Positions 43,531 to 56,153 of a stretch of DNA of 64,000 nt are shown in pieces. The notes under the pieces are model-generated. The model was not told the DNA's origin, did not search any database, and worked only from the letters and a program-made list of their open reading frames with translations. Made by a program: the position numbers and the translations under genes. The stretch's first letter is position 1. Each line of letters begins with the position of its first letter. The stretch is taken from NCBI RefSeq assembly GCF_018812025.1, contig NC_063061.1, positions 1,496,001-1,560,000 on the forward strand. Direction: 5' to 3'. Source of the DNA: Megalobrama amblycephala. Lineage: Eukaryota > Chordata > Actinopteri > Cypriniformes > Xenocyprididae.

Positions 43531-43938
43531 CTTTATTTCAATGGTCTACTTTAGACCTTCTACTAACTGTAAGTAACTTTGCAACTACATGTCAACCTGT
43601 TCTACTAGCCCGAACCCTAACCTAACAGTCTACTGATACACTAAATGAGAAGTTAGTTAACATGTAGTTGCAAAGTTATTTATAGTTAGTAGAATGTCTA
43701 AAGTGGACTATAACCAAAAGTATAACATCCAAAACTTTATCCCAACGTACACTATATTGCCAAAAGATTTGGGACCCCTGCCTTTACGTGCACATGAACT
43801 TTAATGACATCCCATTCTTAATCCGTAGGGTTTAATATGGAGTTGGCCCACCCTTTGCAGCTATAACAGCTTCAACTCTTCTGGGAAGGCTTTCCACAAG
43901 GTTTAGGAATGTGTTTATGGGAATTTTTGATGATTCTT

Positions 43939-45406
43939 CTAGAAGCACGTTTCTGAGGTCAGGCAGTGATGTTGGCGAGAAGGTCTGGCTCGCAGTCTCT
44001 GCTCTAATTCATCCCAAAGGTGTTCTATCAGGTTGAGGTCAGTACTCTGTGAAGGCCAGTCAAGTTCCTCCACACCAAACTCTCTCATCCATGTCTTTAT
44101 GGACCTTGTTTTGTGCACTGGTGCACAGTCATGTTGGAACAGGAAGGGACCATCCCCAAAGTTTTCCCACAAAGTTGGGAGCATGAAATTGTCCAAAATG
44201 TCTTGGTATGCTGAAGCATTAAGAGTTCCTTTCACTGGAGCTAAGGGTTCAAGCCCAACCCCTGAAAAACAACCCCACACCATAATCCCCCCTACACCAA
44301 ACTTTACACTTGACACAGTGCAGTCAGGCAAGTACCGTTCTCCTGGCAACTGCCAAACCCAGACTCATCCATCGGATTGCCATTGATTCATCATTTCAGA
44401 GAACACGTCTCCACTGCTCTAAAGTCCAGTGATGGCGTGCTTTACTAGCCTGACTACGTCAGACTTCCTACTTCCGCTCAATTTCATTTCGCTTCTGTAC
44501 TCAGTCTGATACAGCGTCAGAGCTTTGTGTTTGCCACCGGTCTGGAAACAGCCGGGCCAATCAACGAACAGAGGGCGGGCTGAGAGCCGTGACGTAGATG
44601 CTAAGCGCCGAGTTTTACATTGTAGGTTAGAGAAATCGAAAACCGAAACGACCGCGGAAATGGGAAACGAGACACGGGATGCAAACTTCGGGATACATTA
44701 ACTTCGCATAATCTGCAAAAGTCGTTTACAGCCATGTTCACTCCGGTATTTCGCTCACATCATCATGTGTTTACAACAGGTTTACAGTGGAAGTTCAATC
44801 ATAGATTTGAGTTCGATGCATGATGTCTGTGCTTCGATGCGGCTGTACAGGCGGATAACATACGTCATAACTAAACGTATCTGATTGGCTTACGGGTAAC
44901 CAATGATTTTAAACTTCAGACAAGCGTCCCCTAGCGAGAGAGAAAACACTTCTCTATTATGCCATTCCAGACTCTGTCTACGAAGCAAAGTGAAGTAGCA
45001 GAGTCTGGTATTACCAGGCTAATGCTTTACACCACTGCTTCTGACGCTTTGCATTGCACTTGGTGATGTAAGGCTTGGATGCAGCTGCTCGGCCATGGAA
45101 ACCCATTCCAGGAAGCTCTCTACGCAATGTACTTGAACTAATCTGAAGGCCACATGAAGTTTGGAGGTCTGTAGCTATTGACTCTGCAGAAAGTTGGTGA
45201 CTTCTGCACACTGTGCACCTCAGCATGCGCTCTGTGATTTTATGTGGCCTACCACTTTGTGGCTGAGTTGCTGTTGTTCCCAATTGCTCCCAAGTTGACC
45301 GTGGAATATTTAGCAGTGAGGAAATTTCACGAATGGACTTATTGCACAAGCGGCAACCTATCACGGTACCATGCTTGAATTCACTGAGCTCCTGAGAGTG
45401 ACCCAT
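43939..45406 (-). pseudogene. Tc1-like transposase pseudogene
   Basis: Starts at MGHSQELSEFKHGTVIG (45406), then a helix-turn-helix part (CNKSIREISSLLNIPRSTW) with a deletion of several codons before QLGTTATQPQSGRP, then the second DNA-binding part (LRRELPGMGFHGRAAASKP). The segment with the first catalytic aspartate is missing or scrambled at the hAT insertion (44446-45022). The rest reads [22 protein letters not shown] (second aspartate) and [20 protein letters not shown] (glutamate). Insertion and deletions inactivate it. Confidence 0.85.
44446..45022. mobile_element. hAT-type MITE inserted in the Tc1 element
   Basis: The ends TAGCCTGACTACGTCAGACT and (inverted) AGAGTCTGGTATTACCAGGC-TA pair. 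TGCTTTAC is present on both sides (44438-44445 and 45023-45030), an 8-bp hAT-type duplication with one extra base at the right junction. 577 bp, non-coding, CpG-richer than surroundings. It is younger than the Tc1 copy. Confidence 0.85.
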
Positions 45407-45542
45407 TCTTTCACAAATGTTTGTAGAAGCATTCTGCATGCCTAGGTGCTTGATTTTATACACCTGTGGCCATGGAAGTGATTGGAACACCTGAATTCAA
45501 TGATTTGGAGGGGTGTCCCTATACTTTTGGCAGTATAGTGTA

Positions 45543-47810
45543 TATTATTGTTGTTGAGATAATTTGTTAACAATTAAAGAAATTGGCTGACAGAAGTTGA
45601 ATGTCCAATTGGAAAAGCCATTGGTTTCATGAAATGGCATCACGATGGAGGTCACCGGTTCCCATCACTGACATAGAATTGCACAGAGCATTTTATTGAC
45701 ATTGGATTGTAATGTCTGTTATAAGTTAGTTATTTTAACATATTTTATGACTCATTTGAAAGGAGTACATCTCTATTTATAATCATGTTCACCTACACCT
45801 ACTCACCTGTTTAGTGGACATACATGTTTAAAGACTTTGATAAGGTACAGAATCTCAAAGCCCAGAGTTCCTAGTGGAGCCCTGAAAGCGGAGGGAAGGA
45901 AATCAGTGTGAAGAAACACTCATCTGGTGTTTGAGCCCCCTGGGAAATACCTTTGTTAAAAATGTACTTCATATTCAAACACAAACGGGGCAATTTGTGC
46001 AAATATCATGTGTAATAGTGGGCAGGATCGTATAGACCCCTGAGAGGGGGTCTCACCCTATCTCATCACAGTTAAAGTTTCAGAAGTGGGTCAGCAGAAT
46101 GAATTAGTTGTGTCATTGGATAAGGACATTGGTGGAGGATGTGAAAGCAGGCATGGCAGTGGGTTCAGACAGACGGTTCAGTCTCTGGTCGATTGAACTC
46201 TATGGCAGTCATTTCTCAATCATTTTTCTTCTGCGTTGTGAACACGTTTGTATTCAGGAGTGCTCAGGATCGTTTGCTCCCTCATCACTAGCTAAGAAAC
46301 TATCACTGTAAAAAAGTTTCTTTGAAGTTGCAAATGCGACCTTGTGCTTATGGCCTAATCACAGCTATAGAGCCATATTGCACGGCTACGAGTGTGATAT
46401 TGCGTTTATACAACAATTCAATAGCACGTATGTAAATGAATAAGAAACAACAATGGAATGTCTTTAAAACCCTCTTTTGTGCAGAATTACTTCCTTCCGC
46501 CACAGATTCAAATCTCAAGTTGACAGTTTAACAGTTTAGCCCAAGCCTCCGTTACTAATTTTTTTAAAAATCACTTCGTAACGAAGGAACACTGAGAAGC
46601 TTCGTTGAAGCTTGTTGTATTATGTAAAGAAGAGTATTATGGTATTATGAGAGAGAGAACAATTAAGCGAGTGTATTACCTGCATCTTGCTCATATTCTT
46701 CAGGTCAATCTTGTATTCATAATCACAAAAACAGTTTGAATGTCTGCTGAGGAAAGCAATATCTTTGTCCTTTTAACATTTACAGGGATTTCCCATGACA
46801 ACACTAATCAATGCATTTGACGGTTGCGTCTTATAAGGTGTTGTATAAAGTAAAAATAACATCCTTGTTTCAGTTCCTTTCAATGTAAAAGTCTTTGCTA
46901 CTGACTTATTCATGAAGACAGTCTTTGCCACCATCTAATGGCGTAATAATGTAACTTTCACTGAAGCTGAAATAACAATCACTCACAGACCCTTTCTCAA
47001 TTCCAAATACAACATTTATATTAAATAATATTTATTTATTGAACAATAATATTTTAAATTATAAAATATAAGAAGTTTTTACATTAGGAAATAAACAAAA
47101 GGAAACAATTCAGTCAAAAGTACAAAAGCAGCACTCTAGTTAGTACAGGATTTGATTTAATAAAAATATAAAGTTATGAAACTTAACTTTGCCTCTAGCC
47201 AAATCGATTTGCCCTTGAACAAATAACAAATTAATAAGACCAAAGATTGCCCATTTGATATACCTAAAATGAATTATATCTTATGTTTAACCACTATCTA
47301 CACAAGAACCAGCAGCAAAGTGCCGCAAAAAGCTGTTCTCAGTGGGTGCATGAGCGTTGAATGGCCACTGACGGTCTGGAGCTCACATCTCCAAAAACGT
47401 CTAAACTTATTTTCAAATACACGCTGTGTTTATAAATGGCATATTTGAGGTCTAAACAACTACATTCTCATCCTAAAAACTCTTAAAACGACGTTCCTTG
47501 ACACAATAACAGTAGTATTTGTACAATTTAGAGTGGGTTTGCTCCTCCACCATTGACGTGTTTTCCTAGCCCCTCTTCTTCCCCAGCACCACCTGCCTAG
47601 ATCTGTGTTTATGTGCATGTTTCAGCAGTAGCCTTCACTCATGCCAGCGGAGAAAAGCCAAGTGGAGAAAAGCCAAGCCAAGACAAAGCCTATCTACCTT
47701 CAATTCATATCAAAATGCTGTTTAATTTTATTCCAAAAGTTATGGTTGAAATCTCCTCTGTCACATTTGTTTCACTATATTAGTGATGACATTGTGTAGA
47801 CTTCTATTGA
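45543..47810 (+). other. Intron 3 sequence without recognised features
   Basis: No supported exon or transposon ends. TTCGTAACGAAGG-type palindromes near 46575-46610 and AT-rich tracts at 47020-47110 are the only structure seen. The 67-codon frame at 46108 is unsupported. Confidence 0.35.
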
Positions 47811-48000
47811 TTTTATATCAGGTTAATGATATTTTCAATGGCCTAACCCAACCCCCACCCCTTAACCTACCAATCACAGAAACATGCAAAACACTAGATT
47901 TAAATAAAAATGTACCAGTAAAATGTCCTCACTAGTCAGTTGTCTTAATATTTCACTATATAAGCGAGGACATTTGGCCAAGTGTAGTCAAACCGGTACA
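47811..48000. repeat. Common fish interspersed repeat
   Basis: The phrases GGCCTAACCCAACCCCCACC and GAGGACATTTGGCCAAGTG are familiar high-copy fish repeat wording. Boundaries not defined. Confidence 0.4.
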
Positions 48001-48689
48001 CACACACTCGCCATTTGGCTGCGTAACAGTAATTTAGTGCAGAATCAAATATTAATGAGGTGTCTGTGAGTATTTTAATGGCAGAGTTAGCACGCTAGAG
48101 TTAGTACACTCGTCGTGTCTGTCTGCAGCGGAGAAGCAGGGTGAACACAACGCTGGATTTCCCTCTGCACGTTTGCTGTTTATACAGGCTTTAATTAATG
48201 CAAGAGCTTAACTGTATTTAAAATGTCCCTGTGGTGAACCTGATGAGTCTCGTTAGATGATGTGGAAGAACTGAAGTGCAGGGATGCAAACTTGTCACCT
48301 TTCAACGTTTCGAATCCAAAATAGGTCATTTTTGTGAGTCAGTGAAGGAGACTGAATATTAACTAAATATCAATTAGAAAAGTTTTTCTGATGCAAATGT
48401 CAGCTTTCTTTTTAGATACATGATCAAGACCAAACCAGCAATTATGCTTTAAGTAGCTCCGGTGACACTATCACAGTGTTGTTTCTCTGAACATGGAGAC
48501 TGGGCACTGCACATGCGCTGAAGATTTGTTCTGTGTATTTGTTCGATGTAATTCAATATGTGAATCAAACTGAAGTTTAGGGTTCATACAAATAGAACTT
48601 TCAGATTCTCAAATCAGATTGGATTCATGTAAATGACAAATATATAGTGCAACTCCTGACAACTCCAAAAAGGAAGATGAAGATAATAA
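48001..48689 (+). other. Intron 3 sequence without recognised features
   Basis: No exon, RNA gene or transposon end is supported. Confidence 0.3.
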
Positions 48690-48972
48690 TCTAACGGGGG
48701 ACAAGAAAGGCAACAACTTTACAAAGGCATATGTAAAGACAATGACCGATAAAGACTCAAACACAGGGGTTTATGCACAGGCAAACGCGAAGATAACAAG
48801 GCACAGGTGAAACTGATTAAACACTATGGAAATTAATGAGGGAAATGAATCAAACAAGAACTAAACACAGGAAGTGAAAACATGGAAACAATAGAAACAG
48901 TAAGGCAACAGAATACCAAAATAAGAGTCCTTGAACACAAAACACACAAGACGCAGGGGAAATCGTGACACT
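48690..48972 (-). repeat. Interspersed repeat, possibly LTR-derived
   Basis: A-rich plus strand with GGCACAGGTGAAACTGATTA and GAGTCCTTGAACACAAAAC, ending GGGGAAATCGTGACAC; read on the minus strand it begins GTGTCACGATTTCCCC, as many fish LTR-like repeats begin TGTCACGA. No internal genes. Class uncertain. Confidence 0.4.
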
Positions 48973-51343
48973 ATAATCTATAATCAAAATAGCTGTCTGC
49001 GCTGCACAATGAGTCTCTTATTTACACCGTCTTTATAATTTGTTGATTATAATGTAAGGACCCACGAGCGTACAGAACGCTAAGGCGAGCGGTGGACTAA
49101 CTTAAACACCTCTGATTGGCCATTGCGTTCACACGCTCAGCAGATATGTCTGTGATTGGCTACAATGATCAATGCTTCGAAAACATGCTGTAAATAGAAA
49201 ACTTTGATGAAAGAAATGATCCAGTGAATGTTAATTTATATAACTGCCGAGTCTCACACATCTGTGAGGCCTTCAAAAACCATCCGGGTGAAGACATCTT
49301 ATTAGAGGAACATTGCCGTTCTCAGATTTAGAGCACAGCCCAGCTTTTACGTTCACACACTCACAAATTGTATTCTCGTTATCAATGCAGTCAGTTTCCA
49401 TTGCGTCCCATGCATCGATGCATGTGCGGACCAGTGGAAGTCACATGGCTCGTTCCTCTCACAGAGACGTCATCCTCTAACTAGCAGAGCAAACTACCAT
49501 ATTGGGATTCATGCTGATGGATAACAGCGACGAGTGTCAAAATAAATCTCACGGACACATGGCTGCGCCGCTAGACGCATCAGATGTCTTGATGTCTGAA
49601 GAGCTGCTCTCAGCACTCTTGCTTGAACAGAGTCGGCTCATCATAGGGGATTTATTCAGACGGGTCCCATTCCATTCATTACCAGAACCAATGTACGACG
49701 CTTAATTATGCTCATTTATAATTGATATCATATCTCAATATTATTTAGTCAGGGACAGAAATATATGGAGATTTTTTTGGGCAGGCTATTTCACATGATT
49801 CATTCATGTAATTTCTCATGGCAGTATAAATATTTTATAGATTTGTCCCGTGGAGGGATTTAGCTGGATAATATGGATTTTTTTTTCTTCTTCGTATTTT
49901 CTCTTTACATCTAAAGTGACAGAGTGAATGTTAATTTAGGTCATGTTTAATGCTATATTATTTTAATTAAGAGTGAAACAGTCACATCAAGACAATCTTG
50001 AGTAACATCTTATTGACCTCTATCAAGTGTCTCTGGGGCCTGGTAAGATTATCATCAGCAGTCTAGTTGTAAATAAAAATATTGGCTGGTTGTGAGCTAT
50101 AATAAGCATATTAAATGCTTTAACTACTATGCACAAACATTTAAATGAATCATTTGATGCACTTATTGTGTACATTGTACTTACATTTAAAAAAAAAAAA
50201 CCTGCAACAAACCCGTCCCTAACCTTACCCATATCCACCTCATGAGTGCACAGTAGTTAAAGACACCTTATATAAAATATGGCCGCGTCTTCTATATGAC
50301 TGCACATATAAACATTACATTCAGAACTTACAGACCTTTTGTGAGGAGCTCAATGCTATTGATGCACTTGTTTGGTGATGTTGCCTATGGATGTTTTACT
50401 GGATAAAGTGCACATCTAAGGTGATCTGGAGAGCTTCACTTCTGTGATTTTGGAGTGTGAAATAAATGGACACGGTCTATTAGCTCAAGATAGATTGCTC
50501 TCTGCAGTAGAGAGAACATCCTGAGGTGCAGACCAGCCATCTGAGACTTAATACTGCCTCAAAACTGTCTAGGGTCCTCCTTAGTTTCTTTCTTTTCAGG
50601 CACTGAATAATGAAAGCATTTTTGCTGTGGCTTGATTATGAGACTTGAAATATGACAGATGAATGTAATTAGTCATTTTTCAACAGAAAATTATTGCTCA
50701 CTAACTCACACTAACATTTGTTTAACAAAACAGATAAACTTCTTTTTTTTTTTTTTTTTAAGGATATAAGACTTTTAATCTAACACAAGCAACTCAGGCT
50801 TATCGGAGAAACATGTCTCTGGCGACATTTCTGCAAAATGATATTATGATGCTTCTTGCACATTTTCCTGACGCTTTCAAAGTGAAATGTCCAGTGTATG
50901 CTATTAAATGTGTGTTCAGTTTTATCCGAAACAGATGAACATGAATCTGAACAAAAGCAAACATGAGATACAACACATTTGTTGAAACAACCAAGCCGTT
51001 TTAGCTGCTTCTACAAGTATTTGAGCTCTTTTATTGTGTTTTACACGACTTGTACCTGAGCGCTTCACATAACAAGTGCAGCTCTGTATCAGGTGAGCTA
51101 TTGAGCAAGTTTACTACATCAGAAAAACCAAACATATAAGGCCTTATTTTAACAATCTAAGAACAGTCTAAAGCTCATGGCGCAGGTGCACTTAGGGTGT
51201 GTCTGAATCAACTTTTACTAGTTTAACAACAGAAAAATGTGGTCAGGCACTTGGTCTAAAAGGGTTGTACTTAGTCTCTTAATGAGTCACGGGTGTGTTT
51301 TGGGTGGTGCACCCCCCTATATGTGCATATTACTAACGCACAC
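48973..51343 (+). other. Intron 3 sequence with one unusual open frame
   Basis: 49463-49720 follows an acceptor-like GTTCCTCTCACAG and includes a 67-codon frame (49502-49705, MLMDNSDECQ ... SLPEPMYDA) with balanced, protein-like composition. It is not in phase with the preceding exon (a TAG follows in that phase), so I do not add it to the gene; it may be conserved non-coding DNA. The remainder shows homopolymer runs (49878-49890, 50742-50759) and nothing else. Confidence 0.35.
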
Positions 51344-52664
51344 TTTAAAGGGGATCTATTATGCCCCATTTTACAAGATGTAAAATAAGTCTCTGATGTC
51401 CCCAGAGTGTGTATGTGAAGCTAGCTCAAAATATCGAACAGATAATTTTTTATAACATGTTAAAATTTGGGGTTAAGCAAAAACATGCTGTTTCAGTGTG
51501 TGCCCTTTAAATGCAAATGAGCTGCTGCGCTCAGCCAAAGAGGGCGGAGATTTAAGAGCTCGTTCTCCCCGTCAGGATTCAGTCAGGACACGCTATAATG
51601 TCAGAAACTGCGAATATATGCTGCATGGAGATAGAACAGGTATAGTTTAGTTCAATTATGGTTATAACATATATTGTCTTCTTCCATTATATTAGTACAA
51701 GCCCGTTGTACCTGACCCCGTCCGAATGATGGCCAAAACTTTACAGATGAGTTTTATGATATTTATTGTACCTCACACAAAAGATGAAGCATCCGTTTTC
51801 ATTCTAGAAAATCTCTGTAAGAGCTTAATAAAAAAACAGTGCAGGTGTGCATTAAAATATTATCCATAAACTCTCTCTCTCCCTTGCATTATAATCAACA
51901 TACACAGCGAATTACACAGAAACACTCATTACAACTAACAGTAAACTAATATATAAAGACCTTATGCCTTTTCGGGTGGTGCTTAATAAACTGGTAAACT
52001 TTATATCTGTAAATTAACTCTGATGAACTGTAATAAAGTGCTCTCACCTTCATCACTGCCGTATCCAGTATCACTCTGAAGACTGTAAGCTGGATCATGA
52101 ACTGATCTATCCTTGAGTAACACATTTTTAGCTCAACCTCTGTTTTATATTGTCCCTTTGTATTGACATTCATTCACAAAGTAGTCTGGTGTGAAATGAT
52201 TCGTGCAGATACAAACAAATTTCGGTAGAAATGAGGGAGCATTTTCTTCTAAAACAAAATGAATCCCTCGTCTTCAGCGGCTCAGATTTCGGGAGTAAAT
52301 GGAGAGAGCTCTGTGGATTAAACCATCCAGCTACAGAACACCTAAAACGCTCGGTAGACATTCTCGTCAGTGCAGCAATGGCGGACTGTGTACAACTCGC
52401 TGTGAACTCGCTCAGGGCGGTTCTATGTTCAAACGGCAGTGTCTGTTAACATTTGTGGGCGGGGCCTGTGGCTAATGTGATGTCACACTGCCAGGGATCT
52501 GGAAACGGCTTGTTCTGAGACACTGCTTATGATTAATGGGGATTAAAAAAAAGGAGTGGTTGGATTTTTATCATTATAGGGTGGTTCTGTACACACACTG
52601 CCAACACACATTTATGTCCAAATATCATGCAAAAGTAAATTTTGCATAATAGGTCCACTTTAAA
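51344..52664. mobile_element. MITE-like element with TTTAAAGGGGATCTATTATG ends
   Basis: TTTAAAGGGGATCTATTATG at 51344 pairs with GCATAATAGGTCCACTTTAA ending at 52664. 1.3 kb. The interior has CTTTAAATGCAAATGAGCTG and GGGCGGGGCCTGTGGC, familiar from fish repeats. Frames at 52170-52449 on both strands have no transposase motif. The terminus type recurs in many fish genomes. Confidence 0.65.
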
Positions 52665-53775
52665 TAATAAAAAAAAAAAAAAAAGCCTCAAAATAGCAAC
52701 ACACCAACAATGCGCCTGAACACACCTCGTTTTCAGACCAGCACGCCCATGGGTCAAACAGATGGACGCGAGTGCATTTTCTGTTTAAACAACGTGGTGC
52801 TGGTCTTGAAAATGATAACTGTGTCAGGCTGAAACTAGCAAAAAACACTTGCATCATGACGGCGACACATTGCGCTGGGTGTATGATAGGGCCCACACAG
52901 CTGTTTATGTGATGCAGACATCAAAATGTATTCGTTTATAAATCATTCACTATGGTAAAAGTGAGCTCATAACATAGTACTATGCAAGAAAACATGCAAA
53001 AATAAATCTTTATTAATTGAAAATCTGTGCCTGTAATCATAATTTGAGTGACTAATTTTACTACTAGTGTTCATTTCAGCTGGAAACTGCAGTGATGTAC
53101 AGGTGTGTTTTTTGAGTCTTGCACAGTTTTACAATGAGCGTGAGTTAAACACAAGGGAGAACCATCACTTCTGGTGTAGTGACACAACATGTTGGTCTTC
53201 CTCAAGTCAAAATGCTTTTTCAAGAATTTAACCAAAGATACAAAACCTTAAATAAATAAGAAACCTTTTGTAGTATAAAAACTTTAAAAACTATTTCAGT
53301 TTTAAGGTGAAGTAGCAGCAAGGGTTCTATAAGACTTTTTTGTAGTGTATGTATGTCCTGGGTTGTAGTTCAAAGAAGAATTCTGGGATATGCAGACGCC
53401 ACCCACTAGCTGAGGGAGGCACTGCTGGATTTACGGGAGGGCTTACAGACCCTCATGCTGTGGAGCACGAATCCCCGCTGAGACACACTGACTTCCTCTA
53501 TAATCCAGGGTTATTTTATTCTGAGGCATGTGAGCAAAGACTCTGCTAAGAACACCAGATCAGAGGAGAACTCGCAGACATTACAGTCATGTTCTTACGG
53601 CTGTAAAAGCTTTCCAGTGCGCTTGATGCAATTGTGTGAATGCAAACACTTCTGGATACACAAGCTCAGCTTCATGTGGCGTTGCGTTTCATAAAGCAAC
53701 ATAAGTAGACGTTGGGTTCTCAGTGTTAGTTCAAGGGGCACCACAGCTCACCTTGAGAAAAAAGAAGTACACTTT
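52665..53775 (+). other. Intron 3 sequence without recognised features
   Basis: An A-run at 52667-52684. The frame at 53349-53549 is unsupported. GTTGTAGTTCAAAGAAG at 53363 is only loosely ZNF143-like. Nothing else seen. Confidence 0.35.
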
Positions 53776-53965
53776 AGCATACTTTTAAAAGAGAAGTTAT
53801 TATGGTAAAAAAAAGTACTTAAAAGCATATACTTAAGTTTGAACTGAATGTAATGTGTCTGGAGAGTTACAATTAAATTGATATGTGTTATAGTTTAAAG
53901 GCAAGTAGTTGAACATAAAAGTGCATTTTTGAACCTCTCAAGTACATCTTTATATGTAATTTCCA
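53776..53965. repeat. Fragment of the AT-rich MITE seen at 28786
   Basis: Shares the TACACTTTAGCATACTTTTA style and ACATCTTTATATGTAATTTC with 28786-29610 (inverted there). Partial copy. Confidence 0.5.
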
Positions 53966-55825
53966 GGGGTGTGATCTCACGAGATCTCACGAGATTAAAA
54001 TGTGACGAGATTAAGTGACGAGATGACTGACAAGACCATGGCGGAGGATTCATTGCACAACAGAGCAACGAATTTGCAATGGTTTGATGTTGTGTGTGTT
54101 GACATCAGGTCATTTTCCTGCATCATCATTAGTCACATGATATTTACGGCTCATGTGATTGGCCACACAAATGCTCCTGAAGTCAAGTGACGGATAGTGA
54201 AGCCCAGGTGTTTTAGAAATTGGTTTTATTCCAATAAAAGCTCTATATCCACGTATGTGCTGCATTGGCCGCTCTACTGTGCAGCGAGTTCTTGTCTTGT
54301 CTTTCCTGCCGGCAGATGTGCGAGGAAAATAAAGAACCGTCCGATTGATGGCAGCCATTTGTCTGGGATGATACCCATGCAGCCGTGTGTGTCACATCTC
54401 TCTTTGTGCGATAACTGATATTTATAGCTGTTCCAGTGCTCGTTTTTGGCACGTGCATCATGAGCTTCTGTGCATTTCACTCCACGCTGTTTGCTTTAAT
54501 GATGCCTCTCTGGAAAGGTGCAAACTTTATGTGTCGTTGGCAGCATTTGTTGTGCCGAGCTCAGTGACAGACCACAACAATGGAAGAATAGCAGAGAAAA
54601 GATACAGTCCGTCTAATTTCTAAAAGTCCTTGATAGTCACATCACACTATGTGAGGATGGAAAGGACGCTCTTATCAGCTGGAGATCTTTAGAAAATAGA
54701 TTTGGCCATTGTCCTTTAGAAATCTTCATCTGCTCTAGAAGCCTAGCTGTATTCACAGAAACACAAAATCAGCTTGTAAACATACTTTATTGCTAGAAAA
54801 AAATTGAACTAACCCATTAAATATGAAAGTATTGTGCAATCATTTAAGACATTTCTACATAAAGGGTTCTTTAACATTGAGTCAAGAACCCTAGAGTTTC
54901 TTTTTTGGTTTAGTGGTGTTTAGCATTATGAAGGGAATCTGGGTATTATTTCCAAGAGGACACAAGATTACAGATTGTGTGGGATGTCAGAACATTTCAT
55001 AGTAGATCTAGCAATATTAAGGTGAAAATGACTGATAGCGATACATTACAAATTCAGCAGAAGATGGGATTGTAGTGGATTATTATTCTTATCCCATTAG
55101 CAAATAAGTGTAGTCATGTTTAAAACAAGATCAATTCTCGGCAAGCAGTTGCTGTAACTAATCCACTGCTTATTTACTTAAAACAAAAAGAATCTTTCTC
55201 TTCTTTTCTACATTTCACTCCATTCATCTGTCTTACTCTTGGCATCTTTATACCTTGGCATTGTGTGCTGTGAATATTGTTGAGTCTAATGGCAAATTTC
55301 TTGTGATGTTCCTCATTTGTTTATCCAAGTTTCTTTGGGCAAAAGCATCTGCTAATTGAGGAAATCTAAAAGTAATTGATTACAGAAGCAAAAGATAATG
55401 AGGCTCGTTTTCAAATAGTTTTTTTCCCCCCTTTTTCAGCATTAATCTACCAAAGATGGAGGTTTATGCTTAAAGTCTCTTATTATCTTACACACTTTTG
55501 CTTTTCAAGTATATTTATTTTGTTTTAAGCATAGCTATTTTAGATATCTAGTTAGATAGTTAGACACACAGCAGCAGAGAGCCCACAGTGAGAGTAACAG
55601 AGATGTTTTATCTCCGTCTGTGTGACCCTCGCCGCCACATGAAGTATGGTAGGAGCGAGCCGAGCAGCTGTTTGCCGTCTGATGGCCAGATGTTGACTGA
55701 GGTGACCACAGCTCTGGGTCAAAAACTCAGACTGATGCCAGAGACACTGGTGTTCAAAGCGTTTCTAAGGATGCTGATTTTCAGAAGGCAGCTGTCTGAC
55801 TCTGAGATGAAGAATGGGAACATGG
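53966..55825 (+). other. Intron 3 sequence with small repeat fragments
   Basis: 53968-54030 repeats CACGAGAT / GACGAGAT motifs. 54820-54910 is a fragment of the 27600-type MITE. Overlapping frames at 54110-54623 on both strands are chance. 55560-55830 is complex and repeat-free with an 80-codon frame (55588-55830) lacking domain or splice support. Confidence 0.35.
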
Positions 55826-55941
55826 TTTGATAACTTAATCAAGCCAAAGGCTAATCATATTAATTACCATTTTGTGACCGACTTTGTAGAGAGCAATACA
55901 TAAAATGCATTACCATTCTGATACTTGGACTTGTAGACGAG
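55826..55941. repeat. Inverted second copy of the 12367-12482 segment
   Basis: CAAGCCAAAGGCTAATCATA here is the inverse of the phrase at about 12455, and similarity runs for about 115 bp to TACTTGGACTTGTAGACGAG. Only this end of the repeat is present. Confidence 0.65.
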
Positions 55942-56088
55942 CCTGTATAATTCACTCTTCCACTTCTTCTTCTGAATCAATCAGTTTCTGGTTCAAACAG
56001 ACGAATATGACTGAATTAAAGCAGTATGTCCACTTGCCATTGTGCAGCATTTATGTCATATGAAATATCCTGCTTATATTGAGTGTAA

Positions 56089-56090
<2 letters not shown>

Positions 56091-56148
<58 letters not shown>
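56091..56148. repeat. AT dinucleotide microsatellite
   Basis: 29 uninterrupted AT units, the longest simple repeat in the window. Confidence 0.97.

Positions 56149-56153
<5 letters not shown>

Larger units (their letters stand above)
42719..43718. mobile_element. MITE split by the hAT-like element
   Basis: GGGTAACACTTTATTTCA (42719) resumes after the insertion as CTTTATTTCAATGGTC (43531) and runs into a palindrome: GCAACTACATG (43582) pairs with CATGTAGTTGC (43659), and TACTTTAGACCTTCTACTAA pairs with TTAGTAGAATGTCTAAAGT. The right end without the final GTTACCC is worn. A fragment of the same end is at about 62157-62204. Confidence 0.6.
43748..45542 (-). mobile_element. Tc1-like transposon split by a hAT MITE
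   Basis: TA at 43748-43749 then CACTATATTGCCAAAAG; the inverted right end CTTTTGGCAGTATAGTG ends at 45540, followed by TA. Without the 577-bp insertion at 44446 the element is about 1.2 kb, full Tc1 length. The CACTATATTGCCAAAAG terminus belongs to a Tc1 family I know as widely scattered among fishes. It carries a broken transposase on the minus strand. Confidence 0.9.
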
